This document shows, in pieces, positions 38,513 through 49,906 of a stretch of DNA of 64,000 nucleotides. The translations under genes and the position numbers were made by a program. Numbering within the stretch: the first letter of the stretch is position 1; the number at the start of each line of letters is the position of its first letter. This DNA comes from Ancylomarina salipaludis (GTDB lineage: Bacteria; Bacteroidota; Bacteroidia; Bacteroidales; Marinifilaceae). The notes beneath the pieces are model-generated. The model searched no databases and was not told where the DNA came from. It saw only the letters and a list, made by a program, of their open reading frames with translations. The stretch is taken from the NCBI RefSeq assembly GCF_004122035.1, contig NZ_SAXA01000018.1:1-64000 (forward strand), given 5' to 3'.

Positions 38513-39094
38513 TTACAAATAACATCGCATAAATGGCCTATTTCCGGTTTCTTTAGCCACTTCTTTAAAACCCACTGCTTTATAAGCTTTAGAAATCCCT
38601 GTCCAGGCAAAAGCATCCGGATATTTACTGAAAGTAGAATTACAAGGATAACCTTCAATAACTTTGGCCCCTTGCATACCGCAATAATCGATTAGATGCT
38701 TTAACAAGGCTCTTTTAACGCCTCTCCTTCTCCAGTTTCTTTTAACAAACAGACAAGTGATAACCCATGCATTCCTGTCTTCAATTTCAAGTAGCTCTTC
38801 CGATTTGGGTAATCTTGGGAAGTGTTCCCGATTTCCAAAAGAACACCAGCCAATAGGTTCATTAGCATTGTAAACGATAATACCCGCAAGCTCACCTGAT
38901 TCGACCATTGCTTTCATTGCAAGCCGATTTTTCTCCCCTTTACCAGCTTCAAATTCTTCTGCCTGCAAACGCCAATACATGCACCAACACCCATTACATG
39001 TTCCTCTTTCAGCAAAAAGATATTCAAAATCACTAAAATTGGAGATATTCAAAGGCTGAAAACTGAGCTGATTCTTTTGATTTGGTTGATCCAT
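38513..39094 (-). CDS. GNAT family N-acetyltransferase with Cys-rich N-terminal motif
   Basis: The predicted protein is 193 aa from the ATG at 39094; the frame extends to 39142 but the extra 16 residues look non-coding. A GTCNGCWCMYWRL motif sits near residue 35-47, seen in a GNAT subfamily that often carries this Cys/Trp signature. The acetyl-CoA loop VKRNWRRRGVKRALLKHLIDYC follows near 120. ISKAYKAVGFKEVAKETGNRPFMR closes the fold. The substrate is unknown. It lies 48 bp after trhO on the same strand and may be co-transcribed. Confidence 0.85.
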   Translation of the reverse strand: MDQPNQKNQLSFQPLNISNFSDFEYLFAERGTCNGCWCMYWRLQAEEFEAGKGEKNRLAMKAMVESGELAGIIVYNANEPIGWCSFGNREHFPRLPKSEELLEIEDRNAWVITCLFVKRNWRRRGVKRALLKHLIDYCGMQGAKVIEGYPCNSTFSKYPDAFAWTGISKAYKAVGFKEVAKETGNRPFMRCYL

Positions 39095-39142
39095 AATTCT
39101 TGTTTTTGTTTTGAAGATACAAAAAAAAGAAACTGATTTCAC

Positions 39143-40177
39143 CTAAGAATGATTCAATTTAGGACGAATTCGTTGACGGTAAATCTGACTCTTTGAATAC
39201 TTATCGTGAAATTTTGAACGCATCAAAATTCTTTCCTCCTGTGGCAAGGCAATAATGTCTTTACATTCATCGGTGCAGCAACCTTGGTATTGCTCACGAC
39301 AAGACTGACATTGAATAAAAAGGAGGTGACAATCATCGTTAGCACAATTGGTATGGGTATCACAAGGAGCCCCGCATTGGTGACATTTGCTTATAATTTG
39401 TCCATCAATACTTTCTCCCAAACGCTCATCAAAAACAAAGTTTTTACCAATAAATTTTGATTTAACTCCCAGTTGTTTGATTTGTCGGGCATATTCAATA
39501 ATACCACCATGTAACTGATTTACATCATTAAAACCATGATGTCTGAGGTATGCACTAGCCTTTTCGCATCGCACCCCTCCTGTGCAATAAAGCAAAACCT
39601 TATTATCCTTTTTATCAGAGAAGTCATCAACAACCATTTGAATTTCTTCCCGGAAAGTATCCACATCGGGACATATGGCATTTTCAAATTTACCAACTTC
39701 ACTTTCGTAATGATTTCTCATATCTATCACAACAGTATTGGGATCGTCCAAAGATTCGTGAAATTCCATTGGACTAAGATGTTTCCCAACATTGGTCACA
39801 TCAAAACTCCCATCATCCAAACCATCAGCAACAATCTTCGGACGAACTTTAATTATTAATTTGAAGAAAGATTTCCCGTCATCTTCTACAGCCCATTTTA
39901 TCGGCATATCTTTCAATTCGACCCGAACATTCAAAGCTTCCTTAAAAGCGTCTAAATTGTGCTCAGGAACGCTCATTTGAGCATTTATTCCCTCACGGGC
40001 AATATAAATTCGTCCCAAACAACCTAATTTATCCCATTCAAGAAACAAGGCATCTCTAAACGATTGGGGATCTTCAAGTATAACGTAACGATAGAAAGAA
40101 AGTGTTGTGCGTTTAAAACTCTCTGCATGAAGTTTTTTGAGCGCTTCCTCCTTGCTCAATTTATTGTGGAGTTGCAT
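39143..40177 (-). CDS. trhO: tRNA uridine-34 hydroxylase, rhodanese family
   Basis: TrhO (YceA) hydroxylates U34 of certain tRNAs using oxygen. The N-terminal acylphosphatase-like domain (about 20-120) is followed by a rhodanese domain (about 130-235) with the active-site loop LLYCTGGVRCEKASAYLR; the Cys is present. The C-terminal tail is rich in Cys (CHQCGAPCDTHTNC, then CQSCREQYQGCC), suggesting a zinc site, as in many members. The 344-aa length is standard. The gene is followed by the GNAT gene with no clear terminator between. Confidence 0.92.
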   Translation of the reverse strand: MQLHNKLSKEEALKKLHAESFKRTTLSFYRYVILEDPQSFRDALFLEWDKLGCLGRIYIAREGINAQMSVPEHNLDAFKEALNVRVELKDMPIKWAVEDDGKSFFKLIIKVRPKIVADGLDDGSFDVTNVGKHLSPMEFHESLDDPNTVVIDMRNHYESEVGKFENAICPDVDTFREEIQMVVDDFSDKKDNKVLLYCTGGVRCEKASAYLRHHGFNDVNQLHGGIIEYARQIKQLGVKSKFIGKNFVFDERLGESIDGQIISKCHQCGAPCDTHTNCANDDCHLLFIQCQSCREQYQGCCTDECKDIIALPQEERILMRSKFHDKYSKSQIYRQRIRPKLNHS

Positions 40178-40291
40178 TTTATTTTTATTTAGAATAATTT
40201 AAAATGCAAAAATAATGGATTTGAAACGAGTTGCAAAGATTTGACTAATAAATCAGACCTGAAAGTGTTTTATTGCGTAGTATGCAAAAAA

Positions 40292-40319
40292 AATAGCCTT
40301 CCATTTCCGGAAGGCTATT
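40292..40319 (-). terminator. Terminator of the isocitrate dehydrogenase gene
   Basis: AATAGCCTTCC (40292-40302) and GGAAGGCTATT (40309-40319) with a 6-nt loop, followed by eight T residues on the minus strand. Confidence 0.9.
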
Positions 40320-40340
40320 GTTACAGTTATCGTTTTAAGC

Positions 40341-42599
<2,259 letters not shown>

Positions 42600-42820
42600 T
42601 TAATTAAAAAATAAACTTGATTGTGTGTTTTTATTGTGAATTAAACAGCGTTTAATTCGAGGGTAAACATATGTATTTTTTTTATTTCAGAATATAAAAG
42701 TGCTTATTTTTTAACGATTTTTTTCTCTAATAAAAACAGCCTAAAAATCAACACAATACATACTTGAATACCGGGTGTATAATGTGACTTTTAGTCATTT
42801 TTAAGGCTTCAAAATCTTAT

Positions 42821-44590
42821 TTATTCGAAATCGAGGGAAAATTTCTGCTTCAACTGCTCTAAAACCGGATTTTTCTCACACAAATATTTGAATTTATCGG
42901 TGTCAGTATACAATCTTTTTTTCGTTGCGGTCTCTGTTACTTCTGTAATAAAATTGATGGTCGAATTTTGTAATTCTCTTTTCAGATAATTGACCATTTC
43001 ATTTTTAACGGCTAGAATATCATCCTCTTGAATTTGATTACTCACCTTTACAACCAGCTGTCCATCTTTTCTTATTTCAGCGTCACAATTGGCTACAGCT
43101 AAGCGAATTCGTTCACTTTTACCTCTAATAATTGTATATTCCTTCAACTTTTCAACAACTGTTTTAGCTGAATAAGGCTGATTCTGTGCCTCTTTATAAT
43201 TAGCTGGAGATTCCTTTGATTTTAATTCTTGTTTGGGTGAAGTTTCTGGTCTGTTAGCAATACCCCGGCTCATAGCCGCCTTAATTGATATTGAGGATGG
43301 ACTTACACTCGGCGAAATCGAAACTCTTTGTTGAGCTTGTGAGGAAGCAGGAGGAGTCGTTCGCTGCGCTTCTTGCTGAGGATGAACAGGAGCTTTATCT
43401 TTGGTTCCTGCAGTTTTGGGAGTTGAGGCACGTCCCTCAACTCGTATTTTCAAAAGTCGTCGGAAATTTTTCTTCAGACTAGCACCTTTTTTTTTTGATT
43501 CAATTATCTGGGACAATTGAATTAGAGTGAGCTCGATAAGTAGGCGCTGATTTTGACTGCTTTTATAATGTATGTCACATTCGTTAAGGATACCTAAAGC
43601 ATCGTATAAAAAATCAACCTCGCATTTCTTTGACTGCTGGGTGTATTTTTCTTTAACACTATCACTAACCTCAAGCAATTGAAGGGTTGCAGCATCTTTC
43701 CCCACCAGTATATCTCTGATATGAGAACTCAAACCTGCGACAAAATGATGTCCATCGAATCCTTTTTCTACAATCTCATTAAATAGAATTAAAACATCAG
43801 TGACTTTTCCTTCAAGGAAAGCGTCCACCATCCTGAAATAGTAGTCGTAGTCCAAAACATTCAGGTTCTGAATCACATTCTCGAAAGTAATATCCTTACC
43901 TGAAAAACTAACAATCTGATCGAAGATTGATAAAGCGTCACGCATAGCACCGTCCGCCTTTTGTGCTATTACATTTAAGGCTTCTTCAGCAATACGGATA
44001 TTTTCAGTTTCGGCAATATGTTTCAAATGACTCACCGCATCACCAACCTTTATACGACTAAAATCGAATATCTGGCAACGCGACAAAATTGTTGGGATAA
44101 TTTTATGCTTTTCAGTTGTTGCCAATACAAAAATGGCATGTGCAGGTGGCTCCTCTAAAGTTTTTAGAAAAGCATTAAAAGCCTGCTGCGATAGCATATG
44201 AACCTCGTCGATAATATAAACGCTGTATTTCCCAATTTGCGGTGGGATACGCACCTGATCGATCAGGGTTCTAATATCATCTACTGAATTATTCGATGCA
44301 GCATCCAACTCATGTATATTATAAGAACGATTCTCGTTAAACGCCATACACGACTCGCAGGTATTGCAAGCCTCAAAATCAGATCCTACGTTTGAGCAAT
44401 TAATGGTTTTGGCAAAAATACGGGCACAAGATGTCTTCCCTACTCCACGCGGACCACAAAACAAGTAGGCATGAGCCAAATGATTATTTTTTATGGCATT
44501 TTTTAGTGTAGTGGTGATTGACTGCTGCCCAACTACTGTTTGAAAGCTTGATGGGCGATATTTTCGAGCCGAAACGATAAAATTCTCCAT
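42821..44590 (-). CDS. dnaX: DNA polymerase III subunits gamma and tau
   Basis: Clamp-loader ATPase. The Walker A motif GPRGVGKTS is at residues 46-54 and the zinc-binding Cys cluster (CSNVGSDFEACNTCESC) at about 65-81. The Walker B box is VYIIDEVHML and the SRC motif is ILSRCQIFDF. The ATPase and collar domains run to about residue 360, followed by a Lys/Pro/Ser-rich linker and a C-terminal tau-like domain. 589 aa. I see no obvious A-run frameshift site in the linker by eye. Divergent from the DUF3843 gene. Confidence 0.96.
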   Translation of the reverse strand: MENFIVSARKYRPSSFQTVVGQQSITTTLKNAIKNNHLAHAYLFCGPRGVGKTSCARIFAKTINCSNVGSDFEACNTCESCMAFNENRSYNIHELDAASNNSVDDIRTLIDQVRIPPQIGKYSVYIIDEVHMLSQQAFNAFLKTLEEPPAHAIFVLATTEKHKIIPTILSRCQIFDFSRIKVGDAVSHLKHIAETENIRIAEEALNVIAQKADGAMRDALSIFDQIVSFSGKDITFENVIQNLNVLDYDYYFRMVDAFLEGKVTDVLILFNEIVEKGFDGHHFVAGLSSHIRDILVGKDAATLQLLEVSDSVKEKYTQQSKKCEVDFLYDALGILNECDIHYKSSQNQRLLIELTLIQLSQIIESKKKGASLKKNFRRLLKIRVEGRASTPKTAGTKDKAPVHPQQEAQRTTPPASSQAQQRVSISPSVSPSSISIKAAMSRGIANRPETSPKQELKSKESPANYKEAQNQPYSAKTVVEKLKEYTIIRGKSERIRLAVANCDAEIRKDGQLVVKVSNQIQEDDILAVKNEMVNYLKRELQNSTINFITEVTETATKKRLYTDTDKFKYLCEKNPVLEQLKQKFSLDFE

Positions 44591-44823
44591 ACTGAGGTAT
44601 AAACGAAACGATTAGTTCTTATTCTTAGTTTTTCAAGGAATTCAAAGATAAACATTCATCCCTAAAAAGCGATTATTTCCGAGCAAATTGTTTTCAATTA
44701 AAACAAATATTCGAGCCAACACTTTTTTTATTTTTAATTATCAATATCTATATTTTATCATTAAAATTCATTAAGTTTATTTAACACTTAAACTTGTAGT
44801 TAATCTTATAAACATCTAATCCT

Positions 44824-46419
44824 ATGCAAAATAATGAAATTACCATTCACGATTGGTTGTTGTTGAAACCCTATAACGAGGAAGTCGTCAGTGACTCGTC
44901 CTATATTAATCTGGCTAATCAATTTAAAGATGTCCTGATGGAAGATCTTTACTTTACCGAAGATAACGCCATGCAAGAGGAAGATGCAATTGAATTTGCA
45001 TGTATGCTGGCCTCTTTTGTTGAAGATATTGTTTCGGATACTCAAATTTACCAAACATTCAGACGCCAGCACAAAGAACTTTACGGGCATGCCGTTCCTT
45101 TTTCAAGCGAAGAGTATGACGAAGGTGGTTCTATCAATTCCTGTGATATTCAATTTTTAGTTTGGTATTACCTAAGTGTAAAACGACCTAATACCATTAT
45201 ATTTTTGAATAGCTTTTTTATTGCCGGTCTGATTGATCAACTCATAGATGTTCTCAACAATGAAAGTATCGATTATGAAGTGAATGAGGATCTGAAACAA
45301 TATTATAGCTTACCCCATAAAGCTTGTCATATCAACTGTGTCAGAGATCTGATTGATAATATCCTGTTTCGGACTTACCTCTTTTATCCGGACGCATATA
45401 ATCGTCTCGCAAATTTTGAAGAGATCATACTGGCCGAAGACTTTTCGGATATGAGTCCTGAGCATGCAGCAGACACCCAAAACGCTAATTTATTCGAAAA
45501 TCGCTACCACTTTATATGGCACTATCGCACCCGTTTGCTTGCTTTAAATGGTAAAGAATGGGCTGCGAGCCTTATTGGCAAAGCGCATCCCTTATATCAG
45601 GATGTTTTAAATATCTCGAAAAGCATAAGGGCCGCTTTTATCTATAAAAGCGAGGATGAAAATGATCTCATCGTCGAGCATATTGCTTCAGGCAGACGAT
45701 TTGAGATAACAAAGCAATCCATTACGCCCAAAATGAGCTTGACCCCAAACGAATCGATTCTTTTTCTGTCTATCAACCAGTGGCAAGGCAAATGGTGGAA
45801 TAGCGGCATTGTTTTGTATAAAGATTTCGACGCCGATTTCATACTGGATGAAAAGGCATCAGAAGAAGAAAAACTGAAGCTCGCTTTTTTAGATCCTGCC
45901 ACACAGCGCTTAGAAATTGAGGAACTTGAAAAGCAGAAGAAACACTTTATCTCTTTTAACAAGAATTCTCCAATTGCTTTTATGCCATCAAATGAGCTGT
46001 CTAAATTTGTATCTGATTTTGGGTGTTACTACCGGAAATGCGAGAATATAAAGCTACCCGAAGGCTCTGCTGATATAACGATTGAAATGGGATCGGACGA
46101 ATTGGACGATTTAAATAAGAAATGGACAGAAGCTTTTGTTTTCGTTAATTCGCAACAGGGCATGGAGATTTCTTACAACTTTGTCGATATCATCCCTGAC
46201 GAGAAGAACCCTTTCTACAAGGCTGAGAAGCTGAGAGACAAGTTTTGGGATGTCATTGTTTCTAAACATGCCTCAAAGGAGCTCACACAATACTACTTCG
46301 ATCAGTACAAAGAGCAGCTAAGTGGCCTTTCTTCAGAATTCGATAAGGTATTCTATCCAAACCTGGATTTTCTAACACGTTTTTGGAAACACGACATCTA
46401 TTTCAGCGAAACAGAATAG
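44824..46419 (+). CDS. DUF3843-like protein of unknown function
   Basis: 531 aa, cytoplasmic, no signal or membrane segment. It begins ITIHDWLLLKPYNEEVVSDSSYINLANQF, a start I associate with the Bacteroidota DUF3843 family. Composition is acidic and aromatic. The middle contains ALNGKEWAASLIGKAHPLYQDV and a C-terminal half with FLDPATQRLEIEELEKQKKHFISF. The function is unknown. Single gene with a strong terminator. Family assignment is from memory of the N-terminal pattern and is moderately certain. Confidence 0.7.
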   Translation: MQNNEITIHDWLLLKPYNEEVVSDSSYINLANQFKDVLMEDLYFTEDNAMQEEDAIEFACMLASFVEDIVSDTQIYQTFRRQHKELYGHAVPFSSEEYDEGGSINSCDIQFLVWYYLSVKRPNTIIFLNSFFIAGLIDQLIDVLNNESIDYEVNEDLKQYYSLPHKACHINCVRDLIDNILFRTYLFYPDAYNRLANFEEIILAEDFSDMSPEHAADTQNANLFENRYHFIWHYRTRLLALNGKEWAASLIGKAHPLYQDVLNISKSIRAAFIYKSEDENDLIVEHIASGRRFEITKQSITPKMSLTPNESILFLSINQWQGKWWNSGIVLYKDFDADFILDEKASEEEKLKLAFLDPATQRLEIEELEKQKKHFISFNKNSPIAFMPSNELSKFVSDFGCYYRKCENIKLPEGSADITIEMGSDELDDLNKKWTEAFVFVNSQQGMEISYNFVDIIPDEKNPFYKAEKLRDKFWDVIVSKHASKELTQYYFDQYKEQLSGLSSEFDKVFYPNLDFLTRFWKHDIYFSETE

Positions 46420-46457
46420 AGCGAATTCCATTCAGTTATGATTTTTACTTACAACTC

Positions 46458-46498
46458 GCCCCTCAGACCGAAAAACTTTCGGAATAAGGGGCTTTTTT
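46458..46498 (+). terminator. Terminator of the DUF3843-like gene
   Basis: Nested stem: GCCCCT/AGGGGC outside and CCGAAA/TTTCGG inside, ending in TTTTTT. Confidence 0.85.
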
Positions 46499-46555
46499 AT
46501 TCATTCAGGCCATACCTTGAGCTTATACATCGGTTACTTCTTTCCCATACAATCC

Positions 46556-46575
46556 AAACAAAGTTAAGATAATCG
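46556..46575. repeat. Copy 1 of a degenerate AAACGAAGTTGAGATCA repeat
   Basis: AAACAAAGTTAAGATAATCG, just 3' of the gene ending at 46595. Related copies lie at 52777-52798 and 54402-54427, also just 3' of minus-strand genes. Confidence 0.4.
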
Positions 46576-46594
46576 TGAGATTGAGATTCGTGGT

Positions 46595-47617
46595 TTATAA
46601 ATAATCCCTTACTTCCCGAATATGAATAAAACCTCCATTGTTGTGATCTAACTTCATTATAAAAGTTGCATTTGCATTTGATGCTAATAAAGAACCAATG
46701 ACTCCAAAAAACATTCCGGCAGCCACCACATCACCCGAATTTGCAGAAACGTTTGTTTTACCAACAAAATAAAAATCACCTTTTGATTTTTGTAATGGAA
46801 AATAGCCAAACTTTGTTGTAACGTAAGGCTTGCCATTATATACAATCGCATATATATCTTTAGGCTTAACTTTTATAATCTTATTCTCTGCGTTTGAAAT
46901 TTTAACACGAGAAATTTTACCGTTTTTTTCCACCTCTACCTTTGCCTGTTTGTCGGGTTTCTGACAACTAAAAGATTGATAAGTATAATAAAGGCCTTCT
47001 GTATAGGTATCAGTATTATAAACCTTTATTTTACGTTTCTCGAGACTATCAATTTCCTGGATATCATTGAAAGTATAATAATCAGAATCAATAGATTCTT
47101 TTAAAAGGTTATTTGCAATAAAATCGGTTATCGTTTTACTTGCACTCTTAAATAAAGGCTTGGTTACATCCAATGATTTTATCAGAATTAAGGTATCTAT
47201 TGATGCTAATTTCTGGTATTGATCATTATTTTGGGAATATAATTCTGCTTTTAAATAGCAATATCCTTTTTCACTCATTGCTCCTGTTACTTCAGCAAAT
47301 GTAAGTTGTCTTAATTGGAATAATAATTCACCATTATTTGCCGTGGAATCTATTAATGACTCAATCACATTTTTCAACTGGATTGATAAAGGAACTTTAG
47401 CAATAACTTTGGCTTTTCTATTAAAAGCACCACGTTGTATAATCCCCATTTTTAAAGTATCAATCCTTGAATCGACAAAATCAAGTGAACTATAGCGACT
47501 CTCGTGTATTGTGTATTCTGGTAATGATATTTTAAAGTCTTTAGTCAGGTTTTGACAAAATAGGGTGTTTGCACCTAATCCAAAAAAAATAATAGCGCTT
47601 AAAATTATTTTATTCAT
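46595..47617 (-). CDS. Secreted protein of unknown function, 340 aa
   Basis: I choose the ATG at 47617 (MNKIILSAIIFFGLGANTLFCQ), which gives a normal signal peptide; the frame opens 27 bp earlier. The mature part is not a recognised family. It contains a helical N-terminal half and a C-terminal half of short strands (VEVEKNGKISRVKISNAENKIIKVKPKDIYAIVYNGKPYVTTKFGYF) followed by a small hydrophobic segment, AAGMFFGVIGSLLA, that could be a membrane helix. The first 20 bases before the start and the first codons match the YARHG gene at 53563. Function unknown. Confidence 0.7.
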   Translation of the reverse strand: MNKIILSAIIFFGLGANTLFCQNLTKDFKISLPEYTIHESRYSSLDFVDSRIDTLKMGIIQRGAFNRKAKVIAKVPLSIQLKNVIESLIDSTANNGELLFQLRQLTFAEVTGAMSEKGYCYLKAELYSQNNDQYQKLASIDTLILIKSLDVTKPLFKSASKTITDFIANNLLKESIDSDYYTFNDIQEIDSLEKRKIKVYNTDTYTEGLYYTYQSFSCQKPDKQAKVEVEKNGKISRVKISNAENKIIKVKPKDIYAIVYNGKPYVTTKFGYFPLQKSKGDFYFVGKTNVSANSGDVVAAGMFFGVIGSLLASNANATFIMKLDHNNGGFIHIREVRDYL

Positions 47618-47705
47618 ATTGATTGTTAAATTATTATATCTCACTTTTCATCATTGCCCTCACGTTACCACACGATCAGACTTACCATATTCAATGCAAC
47701 TGAGT

Positions 47706-49904
47706 TTAATTGTTTTCCAGTTGAATTAAAAGCTGCTTTTCGTTCATGTCTTTACAGCGATCAAAAAAGGAAACAACATTATTCCATTCTGATTTATCTA
47801 AGTGATTTGATTTTATTTCTTGTTCAAAACGCACTTTTGAATCCCCTGCTGTCGTATCAACGATACAATTCATTTTAAAGTTTTCATCTTCAAAATGGCT
47901 TGACAAGTTTTCCAGACCACTGAGTTTATAAGTTTCAGGAATTTTAATTTTAATCTCATGAGAAATGGTATTACTACCGTCGAAATGAATATCCAGATGT
48001 CTATCTTTCTCCAAATCTGCTTTATTAATTCCACGTTTTGAAAATTTACCTATCGATAAAAACAGATTCTCACCTGCCGAAACAAGAGGCTCACCTGTCT
48101 CCCACTTAAGTCTAAATTTCAAATCTTCATTCTCAAACCACCGACCTGATGAAATAAGCTCAAACTCCAATACTTTAGGTTGATTTATCCCAAAGAAATA
48201 TTCCAATTGCTTTTCCATTTTTTTCAGTCTAAGCTTATCTCCTTCTTCCAATTGTATGGCTAATTTCTCTTGAAAATTTCGATAGGCATCCAAATCTTTC
48301 CTTTTACCTCTATCCTCTATATACTCGCCATATTCAGCAGATTTAAATTCTCGGTGATAAACGGCACGATTCAGAACAACTGAATCCCATTGCTGCTTGG
48401 CCAATCCTGAAATATTAAATTCAGATACAATTTCCAATTTTGAATTCTCATAATCAAGCGAAAGTTCAGATTGAATATCAATATCCACTTTTCCTCGCTT
48501 ACCAAGTGGTATTTCAATTTCCTTTACATTGGGGTTTTCTGCCAGTATTGGAACAGCATAAGCCTTAACCCCTCTAAAATAATCTGAAATCAGGTTTGGA
48601 AACGAATTTAAATTCAGGTCAGTTATGAAAATTGGCTTGTCAGAACATTTTACATGTAACCCTACACGCAGTTCATCAATAAACAAGAGGTCAGATTCCT
48701 TAGCCAGAGATTTGGGAACCATAAACAGGATATCATGTTCAATCTCATAATATCTAAGCAAACGACTCATTGCTCCTACCAATTTGTTCATATTAAAGTT
48801 ATACCATGAGCCACCATTTTGAGCTTCCATAAATAAAGGCTGTTGACACCAGAATTCACGTAAAAAGAAATAGGCATCGTTCACAATAAGCTCTGGTTTT
48901 ACCATGGCTTTTTTTCCATACTTGTCTTTAATATATTTTTTCAATGACGAATAATAAACCCCATAACCCGGGTTTTGTATTGTTTTAGATAAACCTATTA
49001 CCCCCTTTAAATTCACATCCGATTTTTTTTTCTGAAGGTCTCCCCAAAAATCGGCATAAGCTGGTACAGCTGTAAAAGCTGGCGCAGAATTAAACGCTTG
49101 AAATTTAATGCATGGCAGCTCGGCATAAGGATATGACCAGCCTTGAATCTCTAATTTATCTCTGTCCTGATCAATCATACGATAAGTAAAAACTCTTTTA
49201 TCACCTCCCGTGCTGTCTTCCTGTAATTCCGGGGCTCCATTTACGGATTTACAGTTCAAGTAACATCTTCGGGCAAGTTCAACAGTAAGTTCCTGATGGA
49301 CTATTGGGTAATTATCGTTAATGAAATAACGAATGGGATCAAAAACATAAAATGCATTCATCGCAAACTTTTTTTCAACACAATAGTAGAAGTCTATTAT
49401 ATCTCCCTTTTCCAAATTAGGAATCGCTATTTTATTATACCCAACTTGTGATCTTCGATGAGACACCTCCTCACGCACCTCTTCTGAATTATCAATCAGT
49501 TCTTCTCTTCCGTCTGGCTTAATCAATTTAATTCCATAGTAATACGACACAGAATTTGATAAGAAAATACTGTTATAGCCTCTGTTTTCTGTTTCTCCAA
49601 AAGTGAATTGAGAATAAGCAGTAACTGCATTATCATCCAGAACTTTTATTCTCTTATGCGTATGATATTTCTCCTCTAAAACAGAAATAATGGCTTGTTT
49701 CTTCACCCAATAATTAGTTTCCTTAGCCAGAATAACCGCAGACTCATTATCCCATTTGCCTGGAATGTCAGTCGCCTTCCATTTTTCTGTTGGATTGTCC
49801 CAAAATAGCTTTCGCAACTGAATTTCTCTTAAAGTGTCTTTTTGTCCAAAAGCATTACAGTAGCTAACAAGCAAGATTCCAACTAATAAAATTTTACGTA
49901 CCAT
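47706..49904 (-). CDS. DUF3857-type exported protein with a degenerate transglutaminase-like domain
   Basis: 732 aa with a signal peptide (KILLVGILLVSYCNAFGQ). The N-terminal half is the DUF3857-like beta domain (KIAIPNLEKGDIIDFYYCVEKKF). The middle corresponds to a transglutaminase fold. Where the neighbour has GDCKGMANLLKAM, this protein reads NFNMNKLVGAM, so the catalytic Cys is replaced by Asn. A His (LHVKC) and Asp (FITDL) survive. It is therefore likely non-enzymatic or a partner subunit. It starts 2 bp after the stop of the active paralogue, so the two are co-translated. Confidence 0.8.
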   Translation of the reverse strand: MVRKILLVGILLVSYCNAFGQKDTLREIQLRKLFWDNPTEKWKATDIPGKWDNESAVILAKETNYWVKKQAIISVLEEKYHTHKRIKVLDDNAVTAYSQFTFGETENRGYNSIFLSNSVSYYYGIKLIKPDGREELIDNSEEVREEVSHRRSQVGYNKIAIPNLEKGDIIDFYYCVEKKFAMNAFYVFDPIRYFINDNYPIVHQELTVELARRCYLNCKSVNGAPELQEDSTGGDKRVFTYRMIDQDRDKLEIQGWSYPYAELPCIKFQAFNSAPAFTAVPAYADFWGDLQKKKSDVNLKGVIGLSKTIQNPGYGVYYSSLKKYIKDKYGKKAMVKPELIVNDAYFFLREFWCQQPLFMEAQNGGSWYNFNMNKLVGAMSRLLRYYEIEHDILFMVPKSLAKESDLLFIDELRVGLHVKCSDKPIFITDLNLNSFPNLISDYFRGVKAYAVPILAENPNVKEIEIPLGKRGKVDIDIQSELSLDYENSKLEIVSEFNISGLAKQQWDSVVLNRAVYHREFKSAEYGEYIEDRGKRKDLDAYRNFQEKLAIQLEEGDKLRLKKMEKQLEYFFGINQPKVLEFELISSGRWFENEDLKFRLKWETGEPLVSAGENLFLSIGKFSKRGINKADLEKDRHLDIHFDGSNTISHEIKIKIPETYKLSGLENLSSHFEDENFKMNCIVDTTAGDSKVRFEQEIKSNHLDKSEWNNVVSFFDRCKDMNEKQLLIQLENN

Positions 49905-49906
49905 TT